Shown here: positions 10,479-22,400 of the stretch, piece after piece
Layout of the letters: the number at the start of each line of letters is the position of its first letter
Numbering within the stretch: position 1 is the stretch's first letter
NCBI RefSeq assembly: GCF_036324505.1
Contig: NC_086363.1
Span: 10,386,653-10,450,652, forward strand
DNA from: Eleginops maclovinus
Lineage: Eukaryota > Chordata > Actinopteri > Perciformes > Eleginopidae
Length of the DNA stretch: 64,000 nucleotides
Reading direction: 5' to 3'
Program-made: the position numbers and the translations under genes
Notes under the pieces: generated by a model
The model's input: only the letters and a program-made list of their open reading frames with translations
The model's database searches: none
What the model was told of the DNA's origin: nothing

Positions 10479-13341
10479 TTATACAATCTCAAGTTTGTAG
10501 CACGAGTGTATAGTCTGACCTTCCTCCCTAGACATGTACTGCATATCAACTCCGGTTTCTTTTCTGTGAGTTGGAGCCCCAACTCCCATCCCTTTCCTTG
10601 CATCCTCTTCTTCGTCGTTGCCAGTCATTGGGACTTTGACCCAGCCTTCTGTGGCCAGGCCGTGTTTTTTCTGATGTCTCTTGTAATTGTCCCAGTGGCC
10701 CGTGGTGTAGCCGCACTCCTGACACTTATACGGTTTCTCTCCCGTGTGTCGTAGCATGTGCCGCTTCAGGTTCATGCTCTGGTTGCAGCTGTAACTGCAC
10801 ACGGCGCACTGGAAGGGCTTCGCACCCGAGTGCACCCGCTGGTGGCGCTTCAGGTTGGCCAGGTTCCCGCAGGCGTAATCGCACAAATGGCACTTGTAAG
10901 GTTTCTCGCCCGTGTGCACTCTGTGGTGGCGCTTGAGGTTGTCGAAGTGCGCTGAGGCGTAGTCGCACTGTGGGCACTTGTATGGCTTCTCGCCGCTGTG
11001 AGTTTTCATGTGGCGGGCCAAGTGGTTTGGGTAGTGTGTGAGGAAAGGGCAGGCGGAGCAGGTGTACACCTTGTCGCTGCGCTCCCCGGGGCTGTTGGGA
11101 GACGAAGAAGAGTCTTTCGTCAGCATTTCAAGGGTACACTTGGCACAGATCTGGGCCGTGGAGCCGTCCTCGTCTTCCAGGACGATGCCACACAACCGGC
11201 AAGTATAAGGGAAGAGTGAAGAGGGGAGGGCGGGCCCCTCTGCTACGCCCCCTCTGGTCGCCCTGGTGGTGCTGTTGCTGCTGGTTGTGTCCAGCAGAGG
11301 GGGAGGCTGGTGGCTAGGAGCTGGGTTAGAAGCGGGTATGGGTGGTGGCGACGCCCCCTTTAAACCATCAAAGGCTGACAGATAGTCGTTGTTCTGGGCT
11401 CCCAAACTCAGGTTTGAAGTCGGCCTTGCACTTTCTGAAACTTCACCAAAAGATGAAAGTTAGTGATTAAAGACTAAAAAAGATTTGCAAATCGCTTAAC
11501 GAGAAGTTATTAAAAGTGTGCATCATGTTTTAAAATCTTGCAACATCAGACACAATAAAGAGACAGGTCTGGTTAATAATTAAGAAAGTAAATGATACAT
11601 ACCCTTGGCTGGAGCTCCAGACACTTCTTCATTGGGTCTTTGCCCGGTCACATGCCTCTTCAGGCTGTTTTGGCCAATGACAGGTCGAGGAGGGGGGTCC
11701 TGTCCTGCCCCTGCAGAGCACACATGCATGCGCTGATGCCTCTTGAGGTTGCCAAGGGAACTGCAGGCGAAAGTGCACATGTCACATTTGTACGGCTTCT
11801 CCCCGGTGTGGATGCGCAGGTGTCTCTGCAGGTTCACCAGCTGGGCCGAGGCGTAAGTGCACAAGGGGCAGTTATAGGGCTTCTCCCCGTTGTGTGTCTT
11901 CATGTGACGCTTCACATGGTTGGCGTAACGCGAGGAGAAGCCGCAGATGTGGCACGAGTGCAGTTTGGACAATTTGTCCTCAGCTGTCAGCTCTTTGTCA
12001 CTCATCTCTTCTTCCATCTCTTCTTCGTCAAGCTGCAAATGGGAACCTGGGCGAATCCCGCTGATGCTTCCGAAAGGTGAACAGAAGTCTGGGCTTTTGG
12101 TTTCCCTCGAGGCTTTGCAGCACCTCAGGCAGTACGGGCCGACCAGGTCTATGCCCGGCCCTAGGGGTTCATCACGGAGCTGTCCGCAGCCCCTGCAGGA
12201 CAGGTAGGGGGGGAAGCTGGGCTCGGACTGGGCTGCTCGGCCCTCGTCGTCCCTGCTGTTGTCGGTTGTGCTGTGGGAGTTGTCTGTTTCACTTTCCATG
12301 CTGAGCTGGCTGTAGGCAGGGCTCTCCTCTTCAGCCAGAGGATACACAGAGAAACCGATCTCAGCAGCTACTTCTGAAGGAAGACAAAGAGAAAGAGAGG
12401 TTTCTTAACACGTTCTTACTTTAATGTTGTGAAAGACTTAGACAAACACAAAGCACATTTTGTTTCTCCATATTTGACTATATCCTTTATTTCATCAGTA
12501 ATAATAACAGTAATAACGTTCATTTTGCCAGACAGCGAAAAGCATTGCCAACAGAAGCACAGACAAAAACAGCATCAGAGACAATCACACACATCTCTTA
12601 ATATACTATAATATTACACATATTTATTGCAGAGGTTGAGCACACATATTAAACAGTGAATAAACTAATGAGACATTTTGAGTAAAATATAACTGGAACA
12701 ATTCAATTCCATTTTTGGATGTGTTTGGCTCAGGTGCAAGCGGCATGGATTGATGACAACAGCACTGAAGAGTAGCATAAAGCAATCAGTAAAGCTGAAA
12801 AAAGAGCTACCATGACATAAAAAAACCCCCCTCCAATACAGTATACACATCCAGCTCAAACAGCCTCTTCTAACAAATCTCATTGCATGACTTTTAAACT
12901 GTACAATATAAGAAAAACAGAAATGTTACAGATAGCGGCGCTTCGTTTCCATCTCTCGGAGAAGACAAAATCTATTTTCCCAGCAAAAAGGAGAAAGTGT
13001 TTTTCAGAGAAACACTTCATACTCACAGTGCTTCCTGCGAGTTCAACCGCGTTTTCAGGCAGTATAAAATGCTTTTTCCAGAGGGTAGGAAGAAAAAGCT
13101 TGAGGACACAGCACTGCTTGGCTCCAGTGCGTGCTATTGAAAGCGAATAACCCAGGACAAAAACCTTCCTCCCTTCCAGATGCCGAGGCAGGATGTGAGG
13201 AAGGGGAGAGTGGAGACTGCCCTTTTATCCTGCCCAATGGAAACCCCTGGTGGATGATTACCCAGCCTAATGATAATGATGATGACTGTAATGGTGAGGC
13301 AGCTGATGATGATGATAATGATGATGATGATGAGGGTAGAA

Positions 13342-13388
<47 letters not shown>

Positions 13389-13436
13389 GGGTGAAACGAT
13401 AATGGCAGTAGGGTTGTGGGAGTAGAGGCAGCGATA

Positions 13437-13484
<48 letters not shown>

Positions 13485-16434
13485 TAAATGCCCTCTCATA
13501 ATGGTGTCCTTGATGGTAATGGTCCTATTTTTACGACCCCTATATAATGACGGCGCCTCGGCTCCTTTCTCTACTTTTCCATTTTTCAGATCATTTTCTC
13601 TGACAAAGAGGCATGCTGGGAAATATGAGCTGCCGGTTTCCATTTCTCTCACAGTCGCACAGAGAGCGCCACACTTCATCACTGACAAACAAACTCCGAA
13701 GAAGTCCTCTTTGTGCTGCCACTTCTTTACAAATGAAGCCACGGCTAGCTTTAGTTGTAACATCGTTAGAAGGATTTACATTTCAGAATCATTCCATGCA
13801 TTTTCACAGTAATGACAGGGAATGAAAATGAGCGCCTGTACAAAACATAATGACACTATCGTCCTCCCACCAAGAAAGTGGAGCTCAATAGAGTGGAGTT
13901 AAATGAAAAGATATCAGGCTGTGTGATCCTCGCGTTGCCTTCATTGTATAATCAATAGACACATTCACCGGGTAAGCCGTCTATGAAATATATTACTAGC
14001 AAACACATAGCAACACCAGCAGGAACAACAAGCAACCAGGGAAAACAGTGAGACACCAGGTTGATAGCGAGACGGTATAAATATTTTTTAAAGCTATAAT
14101 CCTTCCCATTTTAAGTTAATAAAACCCTGTTTTTATACGACTCATATTATTTTTCCGCAACAGCCATTCATTGTATTTCCATTCTGTTATCTCTCTATAT
14201 ACCGGTGGAGTGTCTGCCATTCCCGCACTGGATTGAATATTACACACAAGGATCACCAGGAAATGATTCAGAAGGTAATCCAAAGTTACTGTTTTTATTA
14301 TTCATGTTATTATTTTACAACTTATATAGGGCTCAGTGTTTACTGCTCACTCCCTAACACAGCCGCTAAAGCAAACTGGATATTTCTTACGGCTGGTAGG
14401 TCAGAAATTCAGATTTTTAATGTCAGCTAAAATGTCTTCTATGATCTTTGAGGTACACTTTGATGTTGTCTGCTATCATTTGGAGGTGAAATGTGCACTC
14501 CTTTTAATAATAACTTGAATCCCAATTTTTTTTAAAACTATTTGTGCAGTTTATTTGTAAAGTATTTATTTTGAAATATAAATGTCTCACTACGTTCTGA
14601 GCTATACTAAAAAATGGTCTGCTGTCACTCAAGTGAAATTAGTCTTGGAAAAAGAAAACATCTCAATGACAATCTAGAGTAGTGAACGATCATTTCAGTC
14701 AGATGTATTAAGTGAAGACTCATTTTACCTATTATATTTAATTAAAGTGAATTGTATTTAATATTTTATTCATTTGTTTCCTCGTTTGCGACTAAATAAA
14801 TACTGTTTTACAGACGTGCTGTTAACGATATCTGTTATCCCCTCTGAAATGATACAAAATGCAACTTTACAAACCTGAGAACTTTTCCAGACCTAGAATC
14901 TTGTTGTCATGATCAGGATCACCAAACTCGAGGTCTTGTCCCAAAAGGAAGTCTGCGTCTAAGTTGAGGTTTCCTGGAGCTTCAATGGCTACACCATCTT
15001 CAGAATCCACTGCAGTCACAGCAAGGAGCAGATCAAAAACATGAGACGATTACTATCATTTCACTGGAGGGTCAGTTTTAATCAATTTGCTTGAATACTT
15101 CACTGGTATTGGCAAACTTTCAAGTATTTGTTATTTACATATGCAAAGAAATAACCATGTGTATATCTTAGACAGACAGATGAAGGTCTCGCTATGTTAA
15201 CCTGGGCTGAACAAGGCTCCTGGATTCAATTAAATTCTACTTTAGGATTTACATAGATAAATTCAGGTTAGTCAAGCATAAAAATATGGAGTGATTAAAA
15301 GCCAGGAAGTTGGTCTTTATTTAATCCTTTCAGTTTTATGCTATTTGTTTAACAAATACACTTAAAAAGTCAGCCATAATCTTGCAAGAAAAACTAATCT
15401 ACTTTCCTGAAGTAACAGAGTAAAAAACAGCATGTTATCAACAACGAATGAACTTCGAACAGTTGATAAATGGAGATCTTTTACTGCAGTTACAGCTAAT
15501 GACGCCTGAAATCCTAATTCGTTCTCTCAAGCTTGATGGAGTCCAGACCGTTACCACACAGCTGTCACTGTTTCAGAAAACTAGCAGCAGGCCAACTCAA
15601 GGGCATCCAGCTCATCAGCATTACTTGGCAGATCCTTGAGAAACAGCATCATACTGCCATCTACTGGTCTTTTTAGTATATGACATTACGACACAAATAT
15701 AAACACTACGGAAGTTTCTCTTTTTCCCAGAACTCATGATTTCAAATGAGATAACAGATGGTAATTATAGGTGTGAAAAAACATGTGAATGGAAACATTG
15801 GAGTGTAAAAAAAGGCAATATGGCATTCTCTATTTAGATTTCTATAGTAATCGTATTGATAACATCTTGTGCAAATATTGGGAGATGACAAACTAGTTTT
15901 GCCTTAATTTTTGATAGCATGCTACATGGTACCAGCTGTATAGGTACAGCTTTAAATCTGTATACAGGAGCTAATTTCTAACAAAATACAAAAAAATTAA
16001 AGAAAAGTTAAGTAGCCAATAACAGATATGCTATATACATGTTTGTTTACATCTGCACAGTGTTAAACTTAAAGATTTGCACTGCACATTCAACAATCCT
16101 TTTAATTGGCGCAGAATGTTTCAATGGCTTTAACTGCAATGCTAGGTGCAGTAATAGTAGTCCGTATGATTGATGTTAAACATTCAAATTACTCAAACGG
16201 CAAAACATGGAGTCCAGATGTGAGAGGACACGTATTGTAAACGACCAGGCTATTATTCACAGGGATTTAATTTTAGACCTCACTATGAGACCCTAGTTAC
16301 TATACATTAGTAGAAATGCAGATGCGAGACATGATTTGCCGTAGCCCAGCTATGTATGAACTTTTCAATGTGGAAATGATCTCTGGGTACTTACACTTGA
16401 CTGGCTGTGGATTCTGTTGTTTTTTTCTTGGCAT
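10479..16434 (-). CDS. znf513: ZNF513: C2H2 zinc-finger transcription factor
   Basis: Four coding exons in minus-strand order: 16434-16395, 15009-14875, 12373-11603, 11434-10479. They total 1902 nt (633 aa); human is about 541 aa as I recall. The start MPRKKQQNPQPVK matches the ZNF513 N-terminus. Exon 2 carries the conserved acidic block DADFLLGQDLEF. Exon 3 has a CxxC pair (SCRGCGQ, YCLRCC) and fingers 1-3 (HSCHICGF, YNCPLCTY, YKCDMCTF). Exon 4 has a second CxxC pair (YTCRLCG, ICAKC) and fingers 4-8 (YTCSACPF, YKCPQCDY, YKCHLCDY, FQCAVCSY, YKCQECGY) with TGEKPY-type linkers. The last finger, TTGHWDNYKRHQKKH, is a family signature. This 3+5 layout is the ZNF513 arrangement. ZNF513 is a nuclear DNA-binding regulator linked to retinal photoreceptor gene expression. 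All borders are GT-AG and the frame closes. The gene is convergent with zc3h14. Confidence 0.95.
12374..14874. other. znf513 intron between coding exons 2 and 3
   Basis: This intron holds the GAT/ATC trinucleotide arrays at 13267-13483 and otherwise AT-rich sequence. Long poly-Met or poly-Ile/Ser frames there come only from the repeat. No gene is supported. Confidence 0.7.
13267..13483. repeat. (GAT)n trinucleotide arrays
   Basis: There are three neighbouring GAT blocks: an interrupted one (about 13267-13331), a pure one (about 13341-13388) and another pure one (about 13437-13483). Related non-repeat spacers separate them. They lie in an intron of znf513. Confidence 0.95.
15010..16394. other. 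znf513 intron between coding exons 1 and 2
   Basis: This intron is AT-rich. Its only notable content is the Alu/7SL-like fragment near 15184-15232. No exon or RNA gene is recognised. Confidence 0.6.
15184..15232 (-). repeat. Short Alu/7SL-like fragment (antisense)
   Basis: GGTCTCGCTATGTT followed by CCTGGGCTGA, then GCTCCTGGATTCAA, has the order of the antisense left arm of a 7SL-derived element (right side of 7SL joined to the left side). The match is about 50 bp and imperfect. It may be a decayed 7SL pseudogene or chance. Confidence 0.3.
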
Positions 16435-16531
16435 CTTCCAGAAGGCCTCTCTCTTTTTTGCAACGTCTTTTTGCAGACTTCCACAACCATCAGCTCATTC
16501 TCATCTGTTCGGAAGATATTCCTCAGTATTT
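16435..16531 (-). other. znf513: znf513 5' UTR part of first coding exon
   Basis: On the minus strand an acceptor (TGCATCCATAG, next to 16532) precedes this non-coding stretch, which continues into the ATG at 16434. A long frame across it does not match the family and is out of frame with MPRKKQ. Confidence 0.6.
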
Positions 16532-17658
16532 CTATGGATGCAAGAGAAAAGCCATCAAAACCAATTAGTACATCCACTTGGACATCAAACAGTGTAAAAA
16601 CAGGTATACGAGTAAAGACAATAAATAAAGAGAACATTTTTTGATTCTCTATTTTTCTTTTTCTTAAATTGAATTTAAATGGCTGATTTAAATAGTGGAA
16701 AGGAAAGAAAATATAAGGTTAACTATGGAGAAAGGTGGTGCTATAAAAATGTGGTTAAAGAATAGTATCTTGAAAGTAGGGGTTTTATTTTATATTTATC
16801 ACTTTTTGGTTTAGAATTGATAAAATACAAGACAATGTGTGATATAATTAAATCTTGGATCATACATTTGCTTAAAAATAGCCCTAAGTGACACATTATT
16901 AAAAATGCTATTGGCTAGTTTCTGTTTGTCAACTAACCGATTATTCAGCAAATCATTAACCTGCAAAGACAACATCACATAATTCAGTTATCATTATGAA
17001 TAGCTTAGTAATACAACATATAATAAACTATTAACAGCAAACGTTACCTTAGTAATTTTACTGTATCAAAAGGTAGATTTCCAGCTTATTTACGTCTGTT
17101 AAGACCTGAATGCTATGAAAATGATCCAGGCAGTAATGGACTATAAAGGGTCTTAATGCAGTGTGTAGCCTATATCATTTTCAACAAATCTCTGAAGTCT
17201 TAAAGAAGCTAGTAATAATATATTACGCTATGTTGTTAAAAAAACAACAACATAATGTTGGTGTCATATCTGGACTTGGTGTATTTACATTGTAAACAAA
17301 CAACACATCCAGCCATTACTGGCTTTCAAGCTACTTTAGCAGAAGGGCTAACACGTTAGCTCTGGTGCTACAATCGGATAGAAAGCAATCAAGCGAGACT
17401 GCTAGCAGTAAACTGAACCATGTTCATATAGCATTCAGCTAGCTAATGCAGTGACTGCACAACAAGAAATTAAACCAATATTTGCGAAAACTGACGGTGC
17501 GCAGCCCAGCGAGTGGCTCTACAGAACTCGTCCTCTTCAGTACGTAGTAAAGAATGACAAGTGCCATCTTCAGTCAATTAAGCCGAGATGTTAACCTACA
17601 GCTAAATTAGCCGAGCAGCTAATGTCAACTTCACTGGTTAGCCATCAAGCTAACTTAC

Positions 17659-17880
17659 CTATAAAACGTAAATATCCCTGTCGATTGAGGTGGTCTTTAT
17701 GGTCCGAAAACACGCCATTAGATGCGAAGTGTTTGTCCTCAAATATACAACGTCTGAAGATCCGCCATTTCTTCATGAGCTGCGGTGACAAAGAAAGGCA
17801 ATTAATGGTATTTTTCATAACTTAATTGATTTTCGTTTTCGCCTGTGATCCAGCAGCAGCAACAACAATAACACTTCCGG
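17659..17880 (-). other. znf513: znf513 non-coding first exon and promoter
   Basis: On the minus strand, sequence ending ATAG followed by GTAAGTTAGC (donor at 17658) is a good first-exon end. CCGGAAGTG, an ETS/GABP site, lies at 17872-17880, just upstream. That is typical of a broad TATA-less promoter. A short frame starting MKKWRIFRRC is open through the donor but does not resemble ZNF513, so I treat the exon as 5' UTR. Confidence 0.5.
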
Positions 17881-19199
17881 CTTGAATCCTTCAGAATAAA
17901 AGCGACATCTTCAACTGTTACAACGTTTAAGGTAAATTAAGCATACCAACTGCACAAAAAATTAGGAAATACTCGTTTAGAATTACTTGAATTGTAGTAG
18001 TGTCATTTAATTTGTAAATTTTTTCAAATAAAAACATGCACACCCAACCTTAAACTGAATATTGAAGGGATTTATGATTTCTACAAGCTAAATGGGTACT
18101 ATTTGCCCACATAGTTAAAAAGAGTACACAATTATGTAATTCTTACTTGCATTTAATTTAATTGGTATTACTACTTATTGCATTATAATATTTTTAAATC
18201 AATTTTAAATTTGTTTCATTTATTTGCTTTTTACTCTGAAGGCCAGGGGCGCATACCGGATGTGTTATTGTTGCTGGTGGGATACTTGATTTCACCTCCC
18301 TTCTGTTGAGTTTGGTATTTCCGTTTCCTAAAGTAATTTCCGGTTGCTATACCGCTCTGAAGTTGTAGTTCTTATGCATGTTGTAGCTGAAATATCCATT
18401 GTATGATCATTTTGACTTAATTGATTACAGTTCTGGGCCTGTGTAGGACAGTACAGTACTGTGTAGTCAGTAGTACACAAATGCACTTTTTCTTAAAGAA
18501 GGGAAATTAACTACACCAGCAGGCCCACTGAAAACTACTAAATAAAAACAGTAGAAAGGATTGATCTGTCAGATTGTAACAAATCCACACTTTCCACTAA
18601 TGCCATTTAATGGTGTGACCTAAATCAGGGCCCAATAGAGGATTAGGAGAGGCACTTTCACCTGTCTCAAGATGTCTTAATATATTTTTGCCTATGAATG
18701 ATAATTATATATCATACAATTGTACAGGGACAATACAAAGCAAGCTACTGTATAATGTGCATTTCCTACTCTGGGAGGGTGAATCTATAGGCCTGTTGAC
18801 TAACTGAAACTAGGCTAACCTAAAACATATCTAGGTTGTTGTCCTAAAATAGTTCTACATGGTATTTATTTTTAGACCACGCACTTATATTGTGTGTCCT
18901 TTGTTATTAAACATAAACAATATTATACAGAGCCTCTAGATATGTAATACCTTAGGGACATTTTTTATTTTATTGGAATGTATTGTTAAAGAATAGAAGA
19001 ACACAGTAGTCATTCACTTGAGAGCATTTTCCCCATAAGATGCAGTCAAAAATGCTAACAAAGGCATATTATTTTTTCTGGGACCCAATCTAAAAAGAGA
19101 TGGCATGTGTGTGTATATTTGCCAATAAAAACATGTGAGAACCACTAGGTTTTTTTTATGGGATTCACTGGGCATTTATGAATAGGAGATCCTGGAATT
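17881..19199. other. Head-to-head intergenic interval between znf513 and the RNF19-like gene
   Basis: This interval of about 1.3 kb separates divergent 5' ends. A block at 18256-18280 (CCGGATGTGTTATTGTTGCT) is an inverted near-copy of the znf513 promoter block at about 17851-17880. Further ETS-like TTCCGG sites follow near 18341. No coding sequence is seen. Confidence 0.5.
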
Positions 19200-19481
19200 C
19201 TGCGTCATCCTATTGGTTCATGTCACTGCAGTGTGCCTCCTCTCAGGCCACCGCACAGCTCAGCCATCAGTCTGCTGCTGCACCGGTGAAAGGCTCTCCT
19301 GCACCGGGCCGGATCTGACCATCGTTCCCAGCCTCTCTGCAGCGTTTTTCGGCCAGACATGTTTTGTGTGCAGCAGTAACGTGGAGGAGACGGGGGGAGA
19401 TTTTTGTGCTTCTGTTTGGTCCTCAAGGGGAGGAGCCAGTTGTTGATTCTACGCTGCAAAGAGAAGGCGCCGCACAGAGAG
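19200..19481 (+). other. Probable non-coding first exon of the RNF19-like gene
   Basis: This GC-richer stretch has an ATTGG (CCAAT box on the minus strand) near 19211. It ends CACAGAGAG with a consensus donor GTAAGATA at 19482. No frame from it connects to the protein, so it would be 5' UTR. A small further exon around 21745-21799 is possible. Transcript evidence is needed. Confidence 0.4.
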
Positions 19482-22400
19482 GTAAGATACCGTTTACGTA
19501 ATGGATAATATTGTGTGTTTTATCTGCAGACTTTCAAACGCGCGTTTACACGGCTTTATGTTCGCTATTACTCGTGTTTATGAGGGGCATCTGGAGGTGG
19601 AGATGAATGCGTATACGTAGCCTATTAAAACATGCCACTCCCTGCAATAGCATACTGATGCCCTGGACAGACCTCTGTAAATGATTAAAATGGAAGTATG
19701 AAAATGTGACAATTATTTTTTTAAATAAATATGGATGTTATGCAAGGCTTCCATAGATAAATCCGCATCTATAATACCTTAAGTTTACATTTGTATCTCC
19801 CACATATGGCCTACCCCTATGTTTTATTGTGTTTTATGGTTCAATAAGAGTTATCTTATTTACATTTTAGAGTTCAAACGCACGATTCACTGAGTTATAC
19901 AAACACACACAACACTGTTAATACATTCCTTACCAATATGGCATTCTATAATTTGATGTACTATAATAAATAACCCCTGATAATGTGGTTATTCAACATC
20001 ACAAAGTAGCTTGCAGGCTGCCAGAGGTCAGTCATGCTCAGTGTTGCGCTCCACATGGTGCAGAAACAGAACATTTTGGTCAGGGATGCCGTGGAGTGTA
20101 TAGGAGTGTGTGTGTGTTTGTGTGTGTGGGCAGGCTTAGGTCACTCTCATGCCTCTGAAACCCGCATTGCTGATGTGGGCTCCTATCCAGTGAAGAGTTA
20201 TTTAATAGGGTGTATCATCAGGTTTCCCACCGCTCCTAAGGCAGAACTCAACATCAGACATCCTCTCTGTTCAATGATTGCATAGCAACAGCTTTTTAAC
20301 AAGTGTCCTCGAAAAACGACTCAAAGCTGAGGAGATAACACAGTTGTTGTGATAGTATGTTTCATTCAAAGGACAAACAACAGAAGGAAAAGGTGTCCCT
20401 TTCTTTGCCTGCTTGGCATTTCAAATGAGGGGTAATGCTTGGGGGCAGATGCTGGTTGTGTAATAATCCCATCTGTCAATGTCATTGTCATCAATAGAGT
20501 GCTTTACTTTCGACCCTTACCTATAGAGGGTTTGATGTGAAGTCAAATTAAGAAGAACTTGCGCTTGCAGAGGATGGTAGAACATTTTGTCCAGAATTAT
20601 TTTGCAGAAAATGTATGTCATGAAGTTCATTGTGTGATTCATAGGTTAGATTAAGCGTGATTTTATATTAGTTTCTCTTCAAACAAAGCCAATCATCTGT
20701 CTTGGTTTCGAGGGCTTCACTCGAGCTCCTCCATTACATTTTTCTAATTTGAGAATCATCACCTGTAGATGAGTTAATGCACGTGTGGGAGAAAGAGCAG
20801 TACAAGCTGCTCCGTCATGAACAGTGCATTTATTATCCTCTTTAAGGGCCACTCTGACAATTTAGTATTTCATTTCCATAAAGTAAAGGAAGGAAGAGAT
20901 TTGAAGAGTTTTTGTTTTAAGTATAGTTTGAGTTTGTGTAACACTGGATCATACAATTGTCATCATGCAACAAATTGCATCATTCCATTTCCCTGTCTGG
21001 AAAAATGCCCATGCCTTTCTCTGTGCCTCCAGTTTCAACACATGCTCCAGGATACCCTTGTGACCAGTCAGGGATAACATGTTATTTATATATAAAAGTG
21101 CTGGAATGCCCCTTTAAAAGTTTTTTTCCAGTTTATATTTTCTTTATAAATTTGTTTGAGTGTGTTCTGCTTTTGTCAAGCCAAAGCCTTGGGACATTAT
21201 GTAATGTTGTCTGTGGACACTTTTGGCAAATGGATCAGTTTTCCTTTGCTTGTTGGAAATAAATTAATAATGAGAGTTTGCTGTTTTCAATTAAGACTAA
21301 GACGTGTGCTGGCTTAGCTACAACGAATATGTGTCAGTCAGTTGTAAAGTGCTTCACTAGGTCACAAGGTCAAACAGCCATCTTGTTTGAGTGCTTTTGA
21401 GCAACACATCCACATCCTGCAGAAAATGTCACATTCACTAACCTTTCACTATTGTTAAGACATAAATGATTTGTAGGTTATTTTCTTTTTACAATGTGAT
21501 ATATATGTATATATATATATATATATATTCATGTTAATACATTCATAGACTTTGTTTTATAATACCTAACAATGTCCACTAAATTAATTGTAATGCAATG
21601 TAACATAAGACTGTGGTACAAATAAAGCTGTAGAGAGAAATACTATACTATCGAGGATTTCTTTTCCAGGACTAGAGTGGGTTATTTCTTTAGCTTTACT
21701 CCTATAGGAATACATTCAAGATGATTGATTTTTACTCTCTCCAGTGGTGTGGACATTTAACTCTCAGAGGTAATGGGTGACTCAAAGTTGGAACAGCAGG
21801 TAATGATTCACTGTTTAATTTACTGAGTGAGTCAAATGACTTTAATGAGTCATTAGAGTTTAATCAAATTTCTTCAAAATTATTAAATCTAATATTCTGG
21901 TGAAAAATCCACATGGATCGAAAAAAACTGAATTAATGATTTAAGCTTTTTGTGCTTAAAAGAACATTCTAGAACATTCTGAATTTGTCCTTTAATTCTC
22001 TGTAATCCTCGAAACTCCTTAGGATTTTGAATTCTTGTGAAGGCCAGATTTGTTTATTCATTTTCTCTACCCAAGAATTCTCTTTAAAAGTGAGTGAAGT
22101 ATGAAACATCAAAGCAGCGCCGAGGTCTGGTTGTAGTGTAAGAGAGGAGGTCCAATCTTGTGTGTCTTTGGCCTCAGGAGCATTCTACTGTGCACTGTAC
22201 ACACACCAACACACACAGTTATTCAAGAGGGAAGAAAATCATTAAGCTGTAAACTGAAGATGTGCTCTGTCTGCCTGAGCAGCATCTGTGTCCATCCCAA
22301 CGTTCCCTTGAGCCTTCTGATGGATGACATTGAAAAGCCGGACTCTCAAATCCCTACAAGCTTGTTTAACATAATCATTTCATTAAAAATGTAATCATGA

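Noticed and set aside
10506..12304. Plus-strand open frames opposite znf513 exons (up to 162 codons)
   Set aside because: They are antisense shadows of GC-rich zinc-finger coding exons, with no family similarity.
16365..16637. 90-codon minus frame overlapping the first znf513 coding exon
   Set aside because: It is in the wrong frame. The family start MPRKKQQNPQPVK reads in another frame with the correct donor.
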